Shown here piece after piece: positions 18,544 to 26,601 of a stretch of DNA of 64,000 bases. Below the pieces are notes generated by a model. It did not search any database and was not told the DNA's origin. It was given only the letters and a program-made list of their open reading frames with translations. Origin of the DNA: JAJFUG01 sp964473155. GTDB lineage: Bacteria > Gemmatimonadota > Glassbacteria > GWA2-58-10. The stretch's first letter is position 1; each line of letters starts with the position of its first letter. The stretch lies in the NCBI GenBank assembly GCA_964473155.1, contig CAYYNT010000007.1:1-64000 (forward strand). Direction: 5' to 3'. The translations under genes and the position numbers were made by a program.

Positions 18544-18924
18544 CTACAATCCAGGCTGAAGCTCCAGAACATTCTTAATTTTCATCAGCAGAAGCTCCGT
18601 ATCCACCGGTTTAACGATATAATCAGCGGCGCCTTTACGCAACGCCTGTTTCATACTGTCCACAGAGCTGAATCCGGTGATCATGAAAACGATTATGCGC
18701 GGATTTTTCTTTTTGGCCCGGGTTAGAATCTTCATTCCGCTGTCGTCGCCCAGACGAATGTCTGTAAGGATGAGGTCGAAGTCTCTTTTATCAATGACAG
18801 ACAGCCCTTCGCGACAACTGCCAGCGCTTTGAACCTCGTACTGCTCCTCTTCGATAAGCCGGACGAAACTTTGCCGGACAAGAGGATCATCCTCAACAAC
18901 CAGTATACTCCGGTGCGTTATCAT
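18544..18924 (-). CDS. Single-domain response regulator (CheY-like receiver)
   Basis: 126 aa, receiver domain only. The acidic pocket is Glu11-Asp12-Asp13, the phosphoacceptor Asp55 (LILTDIRLG), the switch Thr83 (MITGF) and Lys105 (IVKPVD), so phosphorylation should be possible. There is no output domain; it must act by protein contact or as a phosphorelay link. No kinase gene is adjacent. It lies between two paralogous secreted-protein genes on the same strand, each unit having its own hairpin terminator, so co-transcription is not assured. Confidence 0.93.
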   Translation of the reverse strand: MITHRSILVVEDDPLVRQSFVRLIEEEQYEVQSAGSCREGLSVIDKRDFDLILTDIRLGDDSGMKILTRAKKKNPRIIVFMITGFSSVDSMKQALRKGAADYIVKPVDTELLLMKIKNVLELQPGL

Positions 18925-18960
18925 GTCGCGGACTCAATGCCCAGGTTATCTTGAATAGAA

Positions 18961-18992
18961 AGGGCTGAGCCTCATCACCGAGGGCCAGCCCT
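18961..18992 (-). terminator. Possible terminator after paralogue B
   Basis: AGGGCTG (18961-18967) and CAGCCCT (18986-18992) form a perfect 7-bp stem about 55 bp beyond the stop of the minus-strand gene 19047-19451. The tail on the minus strand is only weakly T-rich. Confidence 0.4.
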
Positions 18993-19046
18993 GTTTCCTA
19001 TGACAATGCCAGTGGTGGTGATATTCAGTCACCGGCTGTCCACTCA

Positions 19047-19451
19047 TTATATGGAAAAGTCTTTCTTCAGTTTGTAACCTTTTATTTCGGTATAGAGCTT
19101 GGTTTTGCCCTTGAGGTCGAAACCGGCGTCTTTCGGAAACAGCAGCAGGGCGCTGGAAGCGCTTTCCCGCTGAATTTTTCCCTGTATGGTCTGGTTCTTC
19201 AGGTTTTTCAACTGAGTTTCGGCTTCATTGATCTCACCGGCAAGGTTGAAACCCTTGGTGTCGTCGAAAGAAATCCTGAAAGCCAGGTTGTCAGGCTGGG
19301 CTGCATCACCGAGGTATGTGATAGTGTAGTTGAATTTGACAAAATTCTCAGCTATCACAACCCCGAAACTGCCTTTAATCTCCTTATCCTGAGCCAGGAG
19401 GCTCGAGGCGAGAAGGATCGACATGGATATAAAGATTCCGAAACTTCTCAT
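19047..19451 (-). CDS. Small secreted protein, paralogue B (unknown family)
   Basis: 134 aa from the ATG at 19451, preceded by GGGGGGAG; an upstream in-frame ATG (19472) would place the ribosome site inside the gene, and the chosen start makes it exactly as long as paralogue A. Signal peptide to about residue 21 (SLLAQ). The mature sequence shares KEIKGSFGVVIAE, FVKFNYTITYLGD, INE.ETQLKNLKNQ and KLKKDF with paralogue A. No cysteines, no recognised domain. The close match without gaps points to a recent duplication or to shared selection. Confidence 0.85.
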   Translation of the reverse strand: MRSFGIFISMSILLASSLLAQDKEIKGSFGVVIAENFVKFNYTITYLGDAAQPDNLAFRISFDDTKGFNLAGEINEAETQLKNLKNQTIQGKIQRESASSALLLFPKDAGFDLKGKTKLYTEIKGYKLKKDFSI

Positions 19452-19589
19452 AAGGCTCCCCCCTCGTAACAACAGAATATTTAGAAGAGTCGTCTGATAT
19501 TCTTGGCCGGAAAGTATAATCAGCCTTCTGCTTATTTCTCCAGTCTAATTTGCAGCCTTTAACAAAACAACAGGAACATCAGGTTATAA

Positions 19590-19609
19590 GCCGTTTACTA
19601 ATAAACGGC
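19590..19609. repeat. Perfect 8-bp inverted repeat, operator-like
   Basis: GCCGTTTA and TAAACGGC separated by CTAA. About 140 bp upstream of the minus-strand secreted-protein start; the short spacer and lack of a T-run suit a dimeric repressor site. Confidence 0.45.
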
Positions 19610-19689
19610 ATGATACGCTAATTATATGATAGCGGACTAATTATAAAAGTCAAGTTTATTCTGTACACTTTATCGATATTTCTGTTTTG

Positions 19690-19709
19690 TCCGCCGCGAT
19701 GACGGCGGA
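19690..19709. repeat. Perfect 7-bp inverted repeat
   Basis: TCCGCCG and CGGCGGA separated by CGATGA, GC-rich within an AT-rich stretch. Confidence 0.4.
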
Positions 19710-19937
19710 ATTAACATATGAGGCGCTTTTACTTTTATAAGGGCGGACAGGATACGGAATTATATTTCCAATCGTCATTGTGAAAAGAATTGCCGGTAAC
19801 AGGAGACTGTGGTTATTATCTCAATGTGGCTATTAAAACTATATGCAGAAGCTGTGCCGTTGGATTGATGATAATCGAATGCCCATTTTACCGCTGGTTG
19901 AAAAAGGATCGGCTGGCTGAAGAAATATAACATGAAA

Positions 19938-19966
19938 TCGATTTCGCACATCTTGCGCGAAATCGA
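19938..19966. repeat. Perfect 10-bp inverted repeat upstream of ABC-like gene
   Basis: TCGATTTCGC and GCGAAATCGA with a 9-nt loop, 59 bp before the start of the degenerate ABC ATPase gene. Could be an operator or a leader hairpin. Confidence 0.45.
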
Positions 19967-20025
19967 GCAGTGAAAAAATCCAGATGCCGGTCGACTGTTT
20001 ATCATAATGTTATCCAGAGAAAAAA

Positions 20026-20772
20026 ATGAACTTGCGGGCTGAAATTATCGGAAATGATGGAATTCGAAGGGTGACATACATTCCGGCGGCTGAGTCGAGG
20101 ATTACGGTCATCTGCTGCGGGATGGCAGGTTTAAGGAGCGCCATTCTGAAGAGTTTGTACAATCAGCTTCTCTCAAATGGACTGATAACATCCGGCAGGG
20201 AGGCGTGTGCCCCTGCCATGGGAGGATTGTCTCGAATAGCCGTTGCTTATCTGCCGCCTCCAGGCAGGGAAATATTCAGTGGCGCGACAGTCGGCGAGGA
20301 GCTTGCATTCGGCAGTGAAGGCCTGATGCTGGCCTCCGGTAATCTGGTTACGAAAGAGGAGTGTTTATTAAGGCAAAGGTTTGAACCGATAGTACAACGG
20401 TCGGTATGGGAATTAAGCTCCGCCGAGCGCCGTCTGTTGCTTCTGACCTCCCAGGCCGCGCTGAAACCTGGTCTCTGGTTGTGCGATGAGCCGCTTGCCT
20501 GTCTGGACGGTTCGATGCGAATGAAAGTATTGGGCTTTCTGGCCGGATGCAGCCGTTCCGGCGCAACGGTTCTGGCCGCTTCAGCCGAACCGGCGGCTTT
20601 GGCATCGATAGCGGATAATTTTGTGGTTCTGGGGGATGACGGTTGTGTGAAGATGGTTCTGGATGGGAATGGCCTGCCTGAAAACGATGCTGGCATAACC
20701 GAAAGACCGGCAAGCCTTTGGTTCACAGGAATCGTCAGGAATCGTAAATCTGAGGTGACAGGGAGAGATTGA
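20026..20772 (+). CDS. Degenerate ABC-type ATPase (EcfA-like pseudoenzyme)
   Basis: 248 aa. The fold is recognisable from Walker B and D-loop (LWLCDEPLACLD, about 150-161), a signature-like LSSAE (130-134) and a segment YLPPPGREIFSGATVGEELAFG-type that mirrors the Q-loop region of ECF/cobalt ATPases (about 75-96). The Walker A region (about 29-38, CCGMAGLRSA) has no GK[ST], the Q-loop Gln is absent, and the His-switch is replaced (ASAEP, about 185-189). Nucleotide hydrolysis is therefore doubtful. No permease gene is adjacent. Start ATG has only a weak AGAGA ribosome site. The frame is intact, so decay is not obvious. Confidence 0.6.
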   Translation: MNLRAEIIGNDGIRRVTYIPAAESRITVICCGMAGLRSAILKSLYNQLLSNGLITSGREACAPAMGGLSRIAVAYLPPPGREIFSGATVGEELAFGSEGLMLASGNLVTKEECLLRQRFEPIVQRSVWELSSAERRLLLLTSQAALKPGLWLCDEPLACLDGSMRMKVLGFLAGCSRSGATVLAASAEPAALASIADNFVVLGDDGCVKMVLDGNGLPENDAGITERPASLWFTGIVRNRKSEVTGRD

Positions 20773-20832
20773 TCGAAGATTTTTCCATGGCCGTCGTCCA
20801 AGTTTATGCAGGCTTGGCTGGGAGATTTTTCC

Positions 20833-20861
20833 TTGACTGGGAGGTGAGCGAAAAGTATTTT
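20833..20861 (+). promoter_or_regulatory. Candidate sigma70 promoter
   Basis: TTGACT (20833-20838), 17 nt, TATTTT (20856-20861), in the 304-bp gap 20773-21076 before the TPR gene. It would give a leader of about 210 nt. Confidence 0.35.
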
Positions 20862-21006
20862 AAAGGCTGTCATTTACGGGATTAATATGCGAAAGGTCTG
20901 TTTCTCCAGTTTGTCGGACTCTTCGAGCAACACCCCGCCCTGTCGATCTGCAAAAGTCGGAAAGCTCATCCCGGAATAGCAGAGAAGGAATGGCGGGATG
21001 ATTAGA

Positions 21007-21035
21007 TCGATAATCATATACACCGGTCTTATAAT
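21007..21035 (+). promoter_or_regulatory. Candidate promoter of the TPR gene
   Basis: TCGATA (21007-21012), 17 nt, perfect TATAAT (21030-21035), ending about 40 bp before the chosen ATG. The nearest and best placed promoter for the TPR protein gene. Confidence 0.45.
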
Positions 21036-21076
21036 AGTCCGGAATCACAACAATCGCTGGAAGAAAGGATATGGCA

Positions 21077-22210
21077 ATGCGTAAGATGATCGTGGTTCTG
21101 TCGCTGGCCGTAGTCTGGATGTTCACGGTGGCATCCTCCCCGGTGGTGACTGGCGCGAAGGTGAGAATCAAGGCCAAAAAATATGAAGAAGCCATAAAGG
21201 TGCTCGAAGACAATAAAGGGCAGTATGGCAACGATCCCGAGCTGTTCTACTATCTGGGCCGGGCTTATGCCGGCACCGCCAAATGGGCGGATGCTGGCGA
21301 CAATTTCAGCAAGGCCCTGACCTTGAATCCTGACAAGGACCTGAAGAAAGAGATAGAAAAGTATCGGGACTTTCACTGGTCAACGTTTGTCAAGGAAGGC
21401 TCCGCGCTTCTCCAGCAGAAACGTTATGATGTCGCCATAGGCAAATACTTGCTGGCCAACCGGATCAACCCGGACCGTAAGGAAAGCTGGGCCAACCTCG
21501 GTGTTTCGCAGCTTGAATTGGGACGCAGCATGGAGGAAGCCCAGCCCCCGAAGCCCGATAGCGCCAAGATCATGTATGAGGGCGCGATCGAGTCCTTTAA
21601 GCGTGCGATCGAACTTGATCCCTCGAACGAGACTTTTACTAAAAATCTTGCCCAGGCTTACACAATTGCCGGCAAGGAAGATGAGGCGATAGCGATTTAC
21701 GAAAAATGCATTGAAGACAATCCGGATGACGCCGCATCGAAGGGACGCCTGGTTACTCTCTACATGACACGTCAGGATTTCGAAAACGCAGCCCCGATAT
21801 ACGAGAGCATGCTGTCCGATGCAGGGGCCGAACTCGGAGCGGCGGATTTCTTCAATGCAGCGAGCTGTTATTATCAGTTGTACATGACTATTTCCAAGAA
21901 AGAGGATCAGGCATCCAAGGACAAGGCGGTTGAATACCTGAAAAAGGCAGCCGACGCTTACACCCGGGTGCTGGAAGAGACACCCAACGATTGCGAGGCG
22001 AGCACACAGCTCTATTACACCTATATCAACCTCGAGAACTGGGCCAAAGTGGTTGAGACTATCGAGAACATGCTGAAGAACGGCTGCCAGCGCGAGTATA
22101 TTACCCTTCAGAACCTTGGCGTGGCCTATGTCAAGGTCGGTAACAAAGACAAGGGCGTTGAGGTGTTTAAGGAAGCCGAGTCGGTCAAGCCGAAGGAAGA
22201 AAACAAATAA
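21077..22210 (+). CDS. Secreted TPR-repeat protein
   Basis: 377 aa from the ATG at 21077, 7 nt after AAAGGA; the ATG at 21071 is too close to that site. A signal peptide or N-terminal anchor (MIVVLSLAVVWMFTVASS) is followed by at least seven tetratricopeptide repeats (for example ELFYYLGRAYAGTAKWADA, ESWANLGVSQLELG, ITLQNLGVAYVKVGNKDKG). Such proteins are periplasmic scaffolds. It stands alone: its own promoter lies upstream and a strong hairpin follows before the pyr genes. The partner is unknown. Confidence 0.87.
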   Translation: MRKMIVVLSLAVVWMFTVASSPVVTGAKVRIKAKKYEEAIKVLEDNKGQYGNDPELFYYLGRAYAGTAKWADAGDNFSKALTLNPDKDLKKEIEKYRDFHWSTFVKEGSALLQQKRYDVAIGKYLLANRINPDRKESWANLGVSQLELGRSMEEAQPPKPDSAKIMYEGAIESFKRAIELDPSNETFTKNLAQAYTIAGKEDEAIAIYEKCIEDNPDDAASKGRLVTLYMTRQDFENAAPIYESMLSDAGAELGAADFFNAASCYYQLYMTISKKEDQASKDKAVEYLKKAADAYTRVLEETPNDCEASTQLYYTYINLENWAKVVETIENMLKNGCQREYITLQNLGVAYVKVGNKDKGVEVFKEAESVKPKEENK

Positions 22211-22265
22211 AGTGGGCTGACGGGGATTTTCTACTCCGGCGGCACGCTTTATCAGGAGTTATGAG

Positions 22266-22312
22266 AAGACCTTTTGACGGGATGGATTTGTCACCCCGTT
22301 GAAAGGTCTTTT
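22266..22312 (+). terminator. Strong hairpin before pyrR (terminator or attenuator)
   Basis: AAGACCTTTTGACGGG (22266-22281) pairs with CCCGTTGAAAGGTCTT (22295-22310) in a nearly complete 16-bp stem followed by TT. It lies 55 bp after the TPR stop and about 140 bp before pyrR. A short upstream element (22217-22225, CTGACGGGG) could pair with the 3' arm instead, so regulated read-through is conceivable. Confidence 0.65.
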
Positions 22313-22449
22313 CTGAAGGTGTGGTAATTTTTGGTTGCACGGCGGCCTGAAGAAAAGTAAATTCAACGCTTGAGTCTCGGTCGCAGGATTTCTGATTAAT
22401 CATATGAAGAGGCCTGATCGGCTCGATTAAGCCTTTGCCAGAGGTTGTA

Positions 22450-22995
22450 ATGAATTCACCCAACAAAGACAGGCTGGTGCTCGATGCCAAGATGATCGAG
22501 CGGGCTCTTAAGCGCATGGCCGATGAGATCGTGGAGCAGAACCAGGGTACGGATGCACTCCTGGTGGTCGGAATACAGACCCGCGGAGTTTATCTGGCCG
22601 AGAGGCTGGTTCACAACATTGAACAGGTCGAGGGCGTTCGTGTAGCCACCGGTAAGCTTGATATAACGCTGTACCGCGATGACCTCCGTCATGTGGCGAT
22701 TCAGCCGACGGTGCGAAGCACAGACCTTCCCAGCGACATAACTGGAATGCGGATAGTGCTGGTGGATGATGTCCTGTTTACCGGACGGACCATTCGTTCA
22801 GCGTTGGAGGCCCTGGTGGATTTCGGCCGCCCGGCCCGGATTCAGCTTGCCGTCCTGGTCGACCGAGGCCACAGGGAACTGCCGATCCAGGCCGATATCT
22901 CCGGCAAGGATGTTGTTTCGGCGCAGAATGAGGAAGTTGTGGTAAAGGTGACTGAGGTGGATGGTGTCGATGGCGTCTGGATCAGACAGATTTGA
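22450..22995 (+). CDS. pyrR: Bifunctional pyr regulator/uracil phosphoribosyltransferase
   Basis: 181 aa, ATG at 22450 with AGAGG at 22440-22444. The PRPP-binding loop is VLVDDVLFTGRTIRSAL (about 103-119); GIQTRGVYLAERL and LVDRGHRELPI are typical PyrR segments. PyrR binds leader RNA of pyrimidine genes in response to UMP/UTP in Gram-positive bacteria and can also act as a uracil phosphoribosyltransferase. It heads a pyrR-pyrB-pyrC series, the usual setting. I do not find a clear PyrR-binding consensus in the leader. Confidence 0.94.
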   Translation: MNSPNKDRLVLDAKMIERALKRMADEIVEQNQGTDALLVVGIQTRGVYLAERLVHNIEQVEGVRVATGKLDITLYRDDLRHVAIQPTVRSTDLPSDITGMRIVLVDDVLFTGRTIRSALEALVDFGRPARIQLAVLVDRGHRELPIQADISGKDVVSAQNEEVVVKVTEVDGVDGVWIRQI

Positions 22996-23053
22996 AAACG
23001 ATAAGCTGGTCTTCAGTTGCCGTTTCTTTCAACCCTGTCCGTGAAGGTCTTGC

Positions 23054-24010
23054 ATGCTATTCAATCGCAAGCATCTCTTAGGCCTGGAGGAACTGACGGC
23101 GGAAGAAATCCGGATGATACTGGACACCGCCGTCCCCTTCAAGGAAATCAGCGAGCGGCAGATCAAGAAAGTCCCGGTCCTGCGGGGCAAAACGATTGTA
23201 AACCTATTTTTCGAACCAAGTACGCGCACACGAACCTCATTTGAATTCGCTGAGAAGCGCCTGAGCGCAGATACGATCAACATCTCGGTTTCGCAGAGCA
23301 GCGTGGTCAAGGGAGAGACTCTGGTCGATACCGCGCGCAATCTGGAAGCGATGAAAATCGACATGGTGGTGATCCGTCATGGCGCCTCCGGCGCGCCGCG
23401 TTTCCTGTCCGAACGCATCAATTCGAATGTTATCAATGCCGGAGATGGCTGGCATGAACACCCGACTCAGGGACTGCTGGACATGTTGACCATCCGTGAC
23501 CGCTTCGGCCGTCTGGCCGGGCTTAAGGTGGCGATAGTCGGCGACGTTCAACACAGCCGGGTGGCGCGCTCCAACATCTGGGGCCTGCGGAAAATGGGCG
23601 CCGAGGTTGGGGTTTGCGGTCCGCCGACGCTCGTTCCGGGGATAATACGTGAACTCGGAGTGAAGATTTATCCGCGTGTGGAGGATGCGCTGGCTGAGTG
23701 CGATGTGGTCAATGTGCTGCGGATACAGCTCGAACGCATGCAATCGAACATGTTTCCCTCTCTTCAGGAATACAACCGTCTGTTCGGTGTTACAAACAAA
23801 CGCCTCCAGGCTGCCGGGCACGATATTCTTATCCTGCATCCCGGCCCGATGAACCGGGGGGTGGAGATAGACAGCGATGTGGCTGACGGGCCGCAGCAGG
23901 TGATACTCAAGCAGGTCACCAATGGCGTGGCGATCCGTATGGCGGTGCTGTTTCTTCTGGCTGGCGGCAAACCCGCCAGTGCGGCTGAAGCCGCTTCCAT
24001 GCGCGAATAG
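23054..24010 (+). CDS. pyrB: Aspartate carbamoyltransferase catalytic subunit
   Basis: 318 aa. Carbamoyl-phosphate binding motif [13 protein letters not shown] (about 55-67), HPTQGLLDM (about 136-144) and the aspartate-binding [11 protein letters not shown] near the end. It condenses carbamoyl phosphate and aspartate, the first committed step of pyrimidine synthesis. No pyrI-type regulatory chain is next to it; pyrC follows by 36 bp, the plan of class A/B ATCases that pair with a dihydroorotase. Complete, normal length. Confidence 0.96.
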   Translation: MLFNRKHLLGLEELTAEEIRMILDTAVPFKEISERQIKKVPVLRGKTIVNLFFEPSTRTRTSFEFAEKRLSADTINISVSQSSVVKGETLVDTARNLEAMKIDMVVIRHGASGAPRFLSERINSNVINAGDGWHEHPTQGLLDMLTIRDRFGRLAGLKVAIVGDVQHSRVARSNIWGLRKMGAEVGVCGPPTLVPGIIRELGVKIYPRVEDALAECDVVNVLRIQLERMQSNMFPSLQEYNRLFGVTNKRLQAAGHDILILHPGPMNRGVEIDSDVADGPQQVILKQVTNGVAIRMAVLFLLAGGKPASAAEAASMRE

Positions 24011-24046
24011 CCGCTTGAACGCTCTCCGATGAAAGGCAGGTGTCTT

Positions 24047-25333
24047 TTGGATCGTCTGCTGATACGCGGGGGTCGTATAATCGACCCGGCGAACAAGGTC
24101 GATGCCCGGCTGGACCTGCTGGTGGCCGATGGAGTAGTCGCCGCTCTGGGAAAGGGGCTTGATGCTCCGGAGGACGCCCGGATTATCGATGCCGCCGGGA
24201 AAGTAGTAGCGCCGGGATTGATCGACATGCATGTCCATCTGCGCGAGCCGGGCCGCGAGGATGAGGAAACAGTGGAAACCGGATGCCTTGCGGCGGCGGC
24301 CGGCGGATTTACGGCCGTGGCGGCCATGCCCAATACAGACCCCGTCACGGACAACCAGGCGGCCGTGGGATTCATCATCCGCGAGGCCATCCGCAGCGGA
24401 TACGCCAATGTATATCCGGTTGGCGCCATAACCAAGGGCCTGGCGGGTGAGAGCCTGGCAGAAATGGGCGGGATGATCGAGGCCGGGGCCGTGGCGTTCA
24501 CCGATGACGGGCATTGTGTAACAAGCGCCGAGATGATGCTCAAGGCCATGAAGTATTCGACGATATTCGACGTGCCGGTGATCAACCATTGCGAGGACAA
24601 ATCGCTGGTCGGCAGCGGCGCGATGAACGCCGGTCTGGTCGCCACGCGGCTTGGATTGCCTGGGATCGCGGCGGAGAGCGAGGAAATCATTGTCTACCGT
24701 GATTGCGCCCTGGCCCGGCTTTCCGGGGCGCGCTATCATGTGGCTCATCTGTCCTGCGCGCGCGCGGCTTCAATTGTCGAACGCTTCAAGTCCGAGGGCG
24801 TGCGGGTGACCGCCGAGGTGACTCCGCATCACCTGGTCCTGACCGATTCGGCGGTGGAGGGATACAACACCAACGCCAAAATGGCGCCGCCGCTCAGGAG
24901 CGCCTCGGATGTGAAGGCGCTGCGCGAGGCCCTCGCGGCAGGGGTGATCGATTGCATCGCCACAGATCACGCTCCGCACCATTATAACGAGAAAGAGGCG
25001 GCTTTTGCCGATGCGCCCAATGGTGTTATCGGGCTGGAGACCGCTTTCCCCGTGCTGTACACGCATCTTGTGCTGACCGGAGTTCTCAGCCTGCCGTCTC
25101 TTATCGATAAAATGAGCCCCTCCCCGGCCCGCGTTCTGGGAGTGCCCGGCGGCACGCTGGCCCAGGGGGCGGCAGCCGATATAACTGTGCTGGATGTGGA
25201 AACGAAGTGGAGGATTGACAAGAACCGGTTCTATTCAAAAAGCCGTAACACTCCGTTCCAGGATATGGAAGTCACCGGGAGGGCTGTGGCCACTCTGGTG
25301 GGAGGGCGGCTTGTCTGGGAGCTTGACGGGTGA
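24047..25333 (+). CDS. pyrC: Dihydroorotase
   Basis: 428 aa from a TTG at 24047, preceded by AGGCAGG at 24034-24040 and giving the usual start (DRLLIRGGRIIDPAN); the ATG at 24029 would put this site inside the gene. Metal ligands are visible in DMHVHLREPG, DDGHCV, NHCEDKSL, HLSCARA and ATDHAPHH. Type I dihydroorotase, which cyclises carbamoyl aspartate. All ligand motifs are present, so it should be active rather than a pseudo-DHOase that only supports PyrB. Confidence 0.95.
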   Translation: MDRLLIRGGRIIDPANKVDARLDLLVADGVVAALGKGLDAPEDARIIDAAGKVVAPGLIDMHVHLREPGREDEETVETGCLAAAAGGFTAVAAMPNTDPVTDNQAAVGFIIREAIRSGYANVYPVGAITKGLAGESLAEMGGMIEAGAVAFTDDGHCVTSAEMMLKAMKYSTIFDVPVINHCEDKSLVGSGAMNAGLVATRLGLPGIAAESEEIIVYRDCALARLSGARYHVAHLSCARAASIVERFKSEGVRVTAEVTPHHLVLTDSAVEGYNTNAKMAPPLRSASDVKALREALAAGVIDCIATDHAPHHYNEKEAAFADAPNGVIGLETAFPVLYTHLVLTGVLSLPSLIDKMSPSPARVLGVPGGTLAQGAAADITVLDVETKWRIDKNRFYSKSRNTPFQDMEVTGRAVATLVGGRLVWELDG

Positions 25334-25334
25334 A

Positions 25335-25553
25335 ATGAATGCAAATAAGGATGACCGGCCGACAGTTGCGACTACGCGGCCCGCGCCTGGACGCGGAACG
25401 TTGATCACGCTGGCTGTGTTTTTTCTTTATGCCGTCATTCTGAGCCTTGCAGCTTTGAATGAATTGTTTGGTCTGGGCTGTTCGAGAATCCTTTTTTTAA
25501 GTGAGATTTGGTGCAGCGACCGGCTGAAGGAATGTTTTATCAGGATGGGTTGA
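25335..25553 (+). CDS. Small single-pass membrane protein (hypothetical)
   Basis: 72 codons, ATG one base after the pyrC stop, with GACGGG just upstream. A polar N-terminus of about 20 residues precedes a membrane helix (TLITLAVFFLYAVILSLAALN) and a Cys-containing tail. Its stop (25551-25553) sits right before the ribosome site of the HEAT-repeat lipoprotein gene, which suggests translational linkage. No family recognised; it may be a genuine small gene or chance. Confidence 0.4.
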   Translation: MNANKDDRPTVATTRPAPGRGTLITLAVFFLYAVILSLAALNELFGLGCSRILFLSEIWCSDRLKECFIRMG

Positions 25554-25561
25554 GGGAAGAT

Positions 25562-26320
25562 ATGAGCGTAAAATGTGACGCAGATGTTCGTACAAGATCG
25601 TTTATCGTCCTTTTCGGTTTTATCGCAGCTTGCGTTCTGAATGTTTCCTGCCGTTCCGGAAACCCGGAACTGAAACGTGAACGGAAAATTGTGGCCGCCG
25701 GTCTGGAGATTCTTCGCAATGGCACTCCTCTTCAGCGCGACTCAACGATCCGTACTTTTTACAGTATCAAGAATGCCGATCTCCTTATCGAGCATCTTGA
25801 CGATCCGGACCAGAACATAAAAATCGCCATGATCAGCGCGCTCGGCTTCATCAAGGACAAAGCCGCCGCACCGGCCCTTAACGGCCTTCTGACCGCCACC
25901 AGCGATTACCTTCTCCGTGAGACAGTGCTGTACGCTCTGGGTGAGATTTGCGACACCAGCAGCGCCCCGGTTCTGGCAGGCCTTCTTGCAGATCCTTCGA
26001 CGGACAGGGACCTGCGCCTGAGCATACCGATCACTCTGGCCTCATTCGGCCATGGAGAAAGAGCCTCCCTGGTGGTAAAGGCATTTGCGGATATCCTGCG
26101 GAGCAATCCTGAGGATGTGGAACTGTGCTCGTATGTTTCGGTCGGAGTTCTGGAGGTGCTGAACCCGGATAACGCGGAGACCTTCCAGGCGTTCCTGCCG
26201 CAGTTGCGGCGTATGTCAGAGCAGCGTAAGGCCGAGGCTGGAGAGGATGATGGAATATACACGAATTTTGTGCTGACCATACAGGAGCTTGAGAAATATG
26301 GAGCCGCTCCGGCGAGTTGA
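25562..26320 (+). CDS. HEAT-repeat lipoprotein
   Basis: 252 aa from the ATG at 25562 (GAGGGAAG at 25552-25559). The signal sequence ends at a Cys that may be lipidated (Cys24 in FIAAC or Cys30 in NVSC). Residues 45-170 contain HEAT/PBS-lyase-like helical repeats (LLIEHLDDPDQNIKIAMISAL, ALNGLLTATSDYLLRETVLYAL, VLAGLLADPS). Such repeats bind other proteins. Nothing suggests an enzyme. It ends the pyrRBC transcript: an intrinsic terminator follows. Confidence 0.8.
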   Translation: MSVKCDADVRTRSFIVLFGFIAACVLNVSCRSGNPELKRERKIVAAGLEILRNGTPLQRDSTIRTFYSIKNADLLIEHLDDPDQNIKIAMISALGFIKDKAAAPALNGLLTATSDYLLRETVLYALGEICDTSSAPVLAGLLADPSTDRDLRLSIPITLASFGHGERASLVVKAFADILRSNPEDVELCSYVSVGVLEVLNPDNAETFQAFLPQLRRMSEQRKAEAGEDDGIYTNFVLTIQELEKYGAAPAS

Positions 26321-26352
26321 GACGCCAGGGCGATTTCTGCCGATAGACGGTG

Positions 26353-26379
26353 ACTGAGATCGATGGGTCTCAGTTTTTT
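26353..26379 (+). terminator. Intrinsic terminator after HEAT lipoprotein gene
   Basis: ACTGAGA (26353-26359) and TCTCAGT (26368-26374), 8-nt loop, followed directly by a run of six Ts. Confidence 0.88.
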
Positions 26380-26601
26380 GTTTGTGGCCGGATTGCCCTA
26401 TTTGGGGCAGCTTTGCTTTAAAAGGCAAACAGTCTGCCGGGGATAATGCAGACTGAATCGCAGTAACTCTAATGGAATCATGCAATTGAGGCTACGGTTA
26501 TTTCATGGCCTGGCTGGTACGGCGTTTGCTTTCTAATGAATGATACCGTTTTCCGGCGCTTCCCTGCCGGGACTATGGAGCTTTTTCTCTTGGAGACCTG
26601 A

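Larger units (their letters stand above)
19452..20025. other. AT-rich intergenic region with three perfect inverted repeats
   Basis: 574 bp without a convincing gene, between divergent units. It holds three exact inverted repeats: GCCGTTTA/TAAACGGC at 19590-19609 (4-nt loop), TCCGCCG/CGGCGGA at 19690-19709 (6-nt loop) and TCGATTTCGC/GCGAAATCGA at 19938-19966 (9-nt loop). None has a T-run, so they read better as protein-binding sites or structured DNA/RNA than as terminators. Both flanking genes must have their promoters here, but I could not fix them. Confidence 0.6.

Noticed and set aside
19775..20005. 76-codon minus-strand frame in the inverted-repeat region
   Set aside because: No ribosome site, odd composition, no homology by eye; it lies across the 10-bp inverted repeat.
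22425..22450. PyrR-binding site in the sequence before pyrR
   Set aside because: CCAGAGGTT resembles part of the PyrR consensus but lacks two central positions, and it coincides with the pyrR ribosome site.
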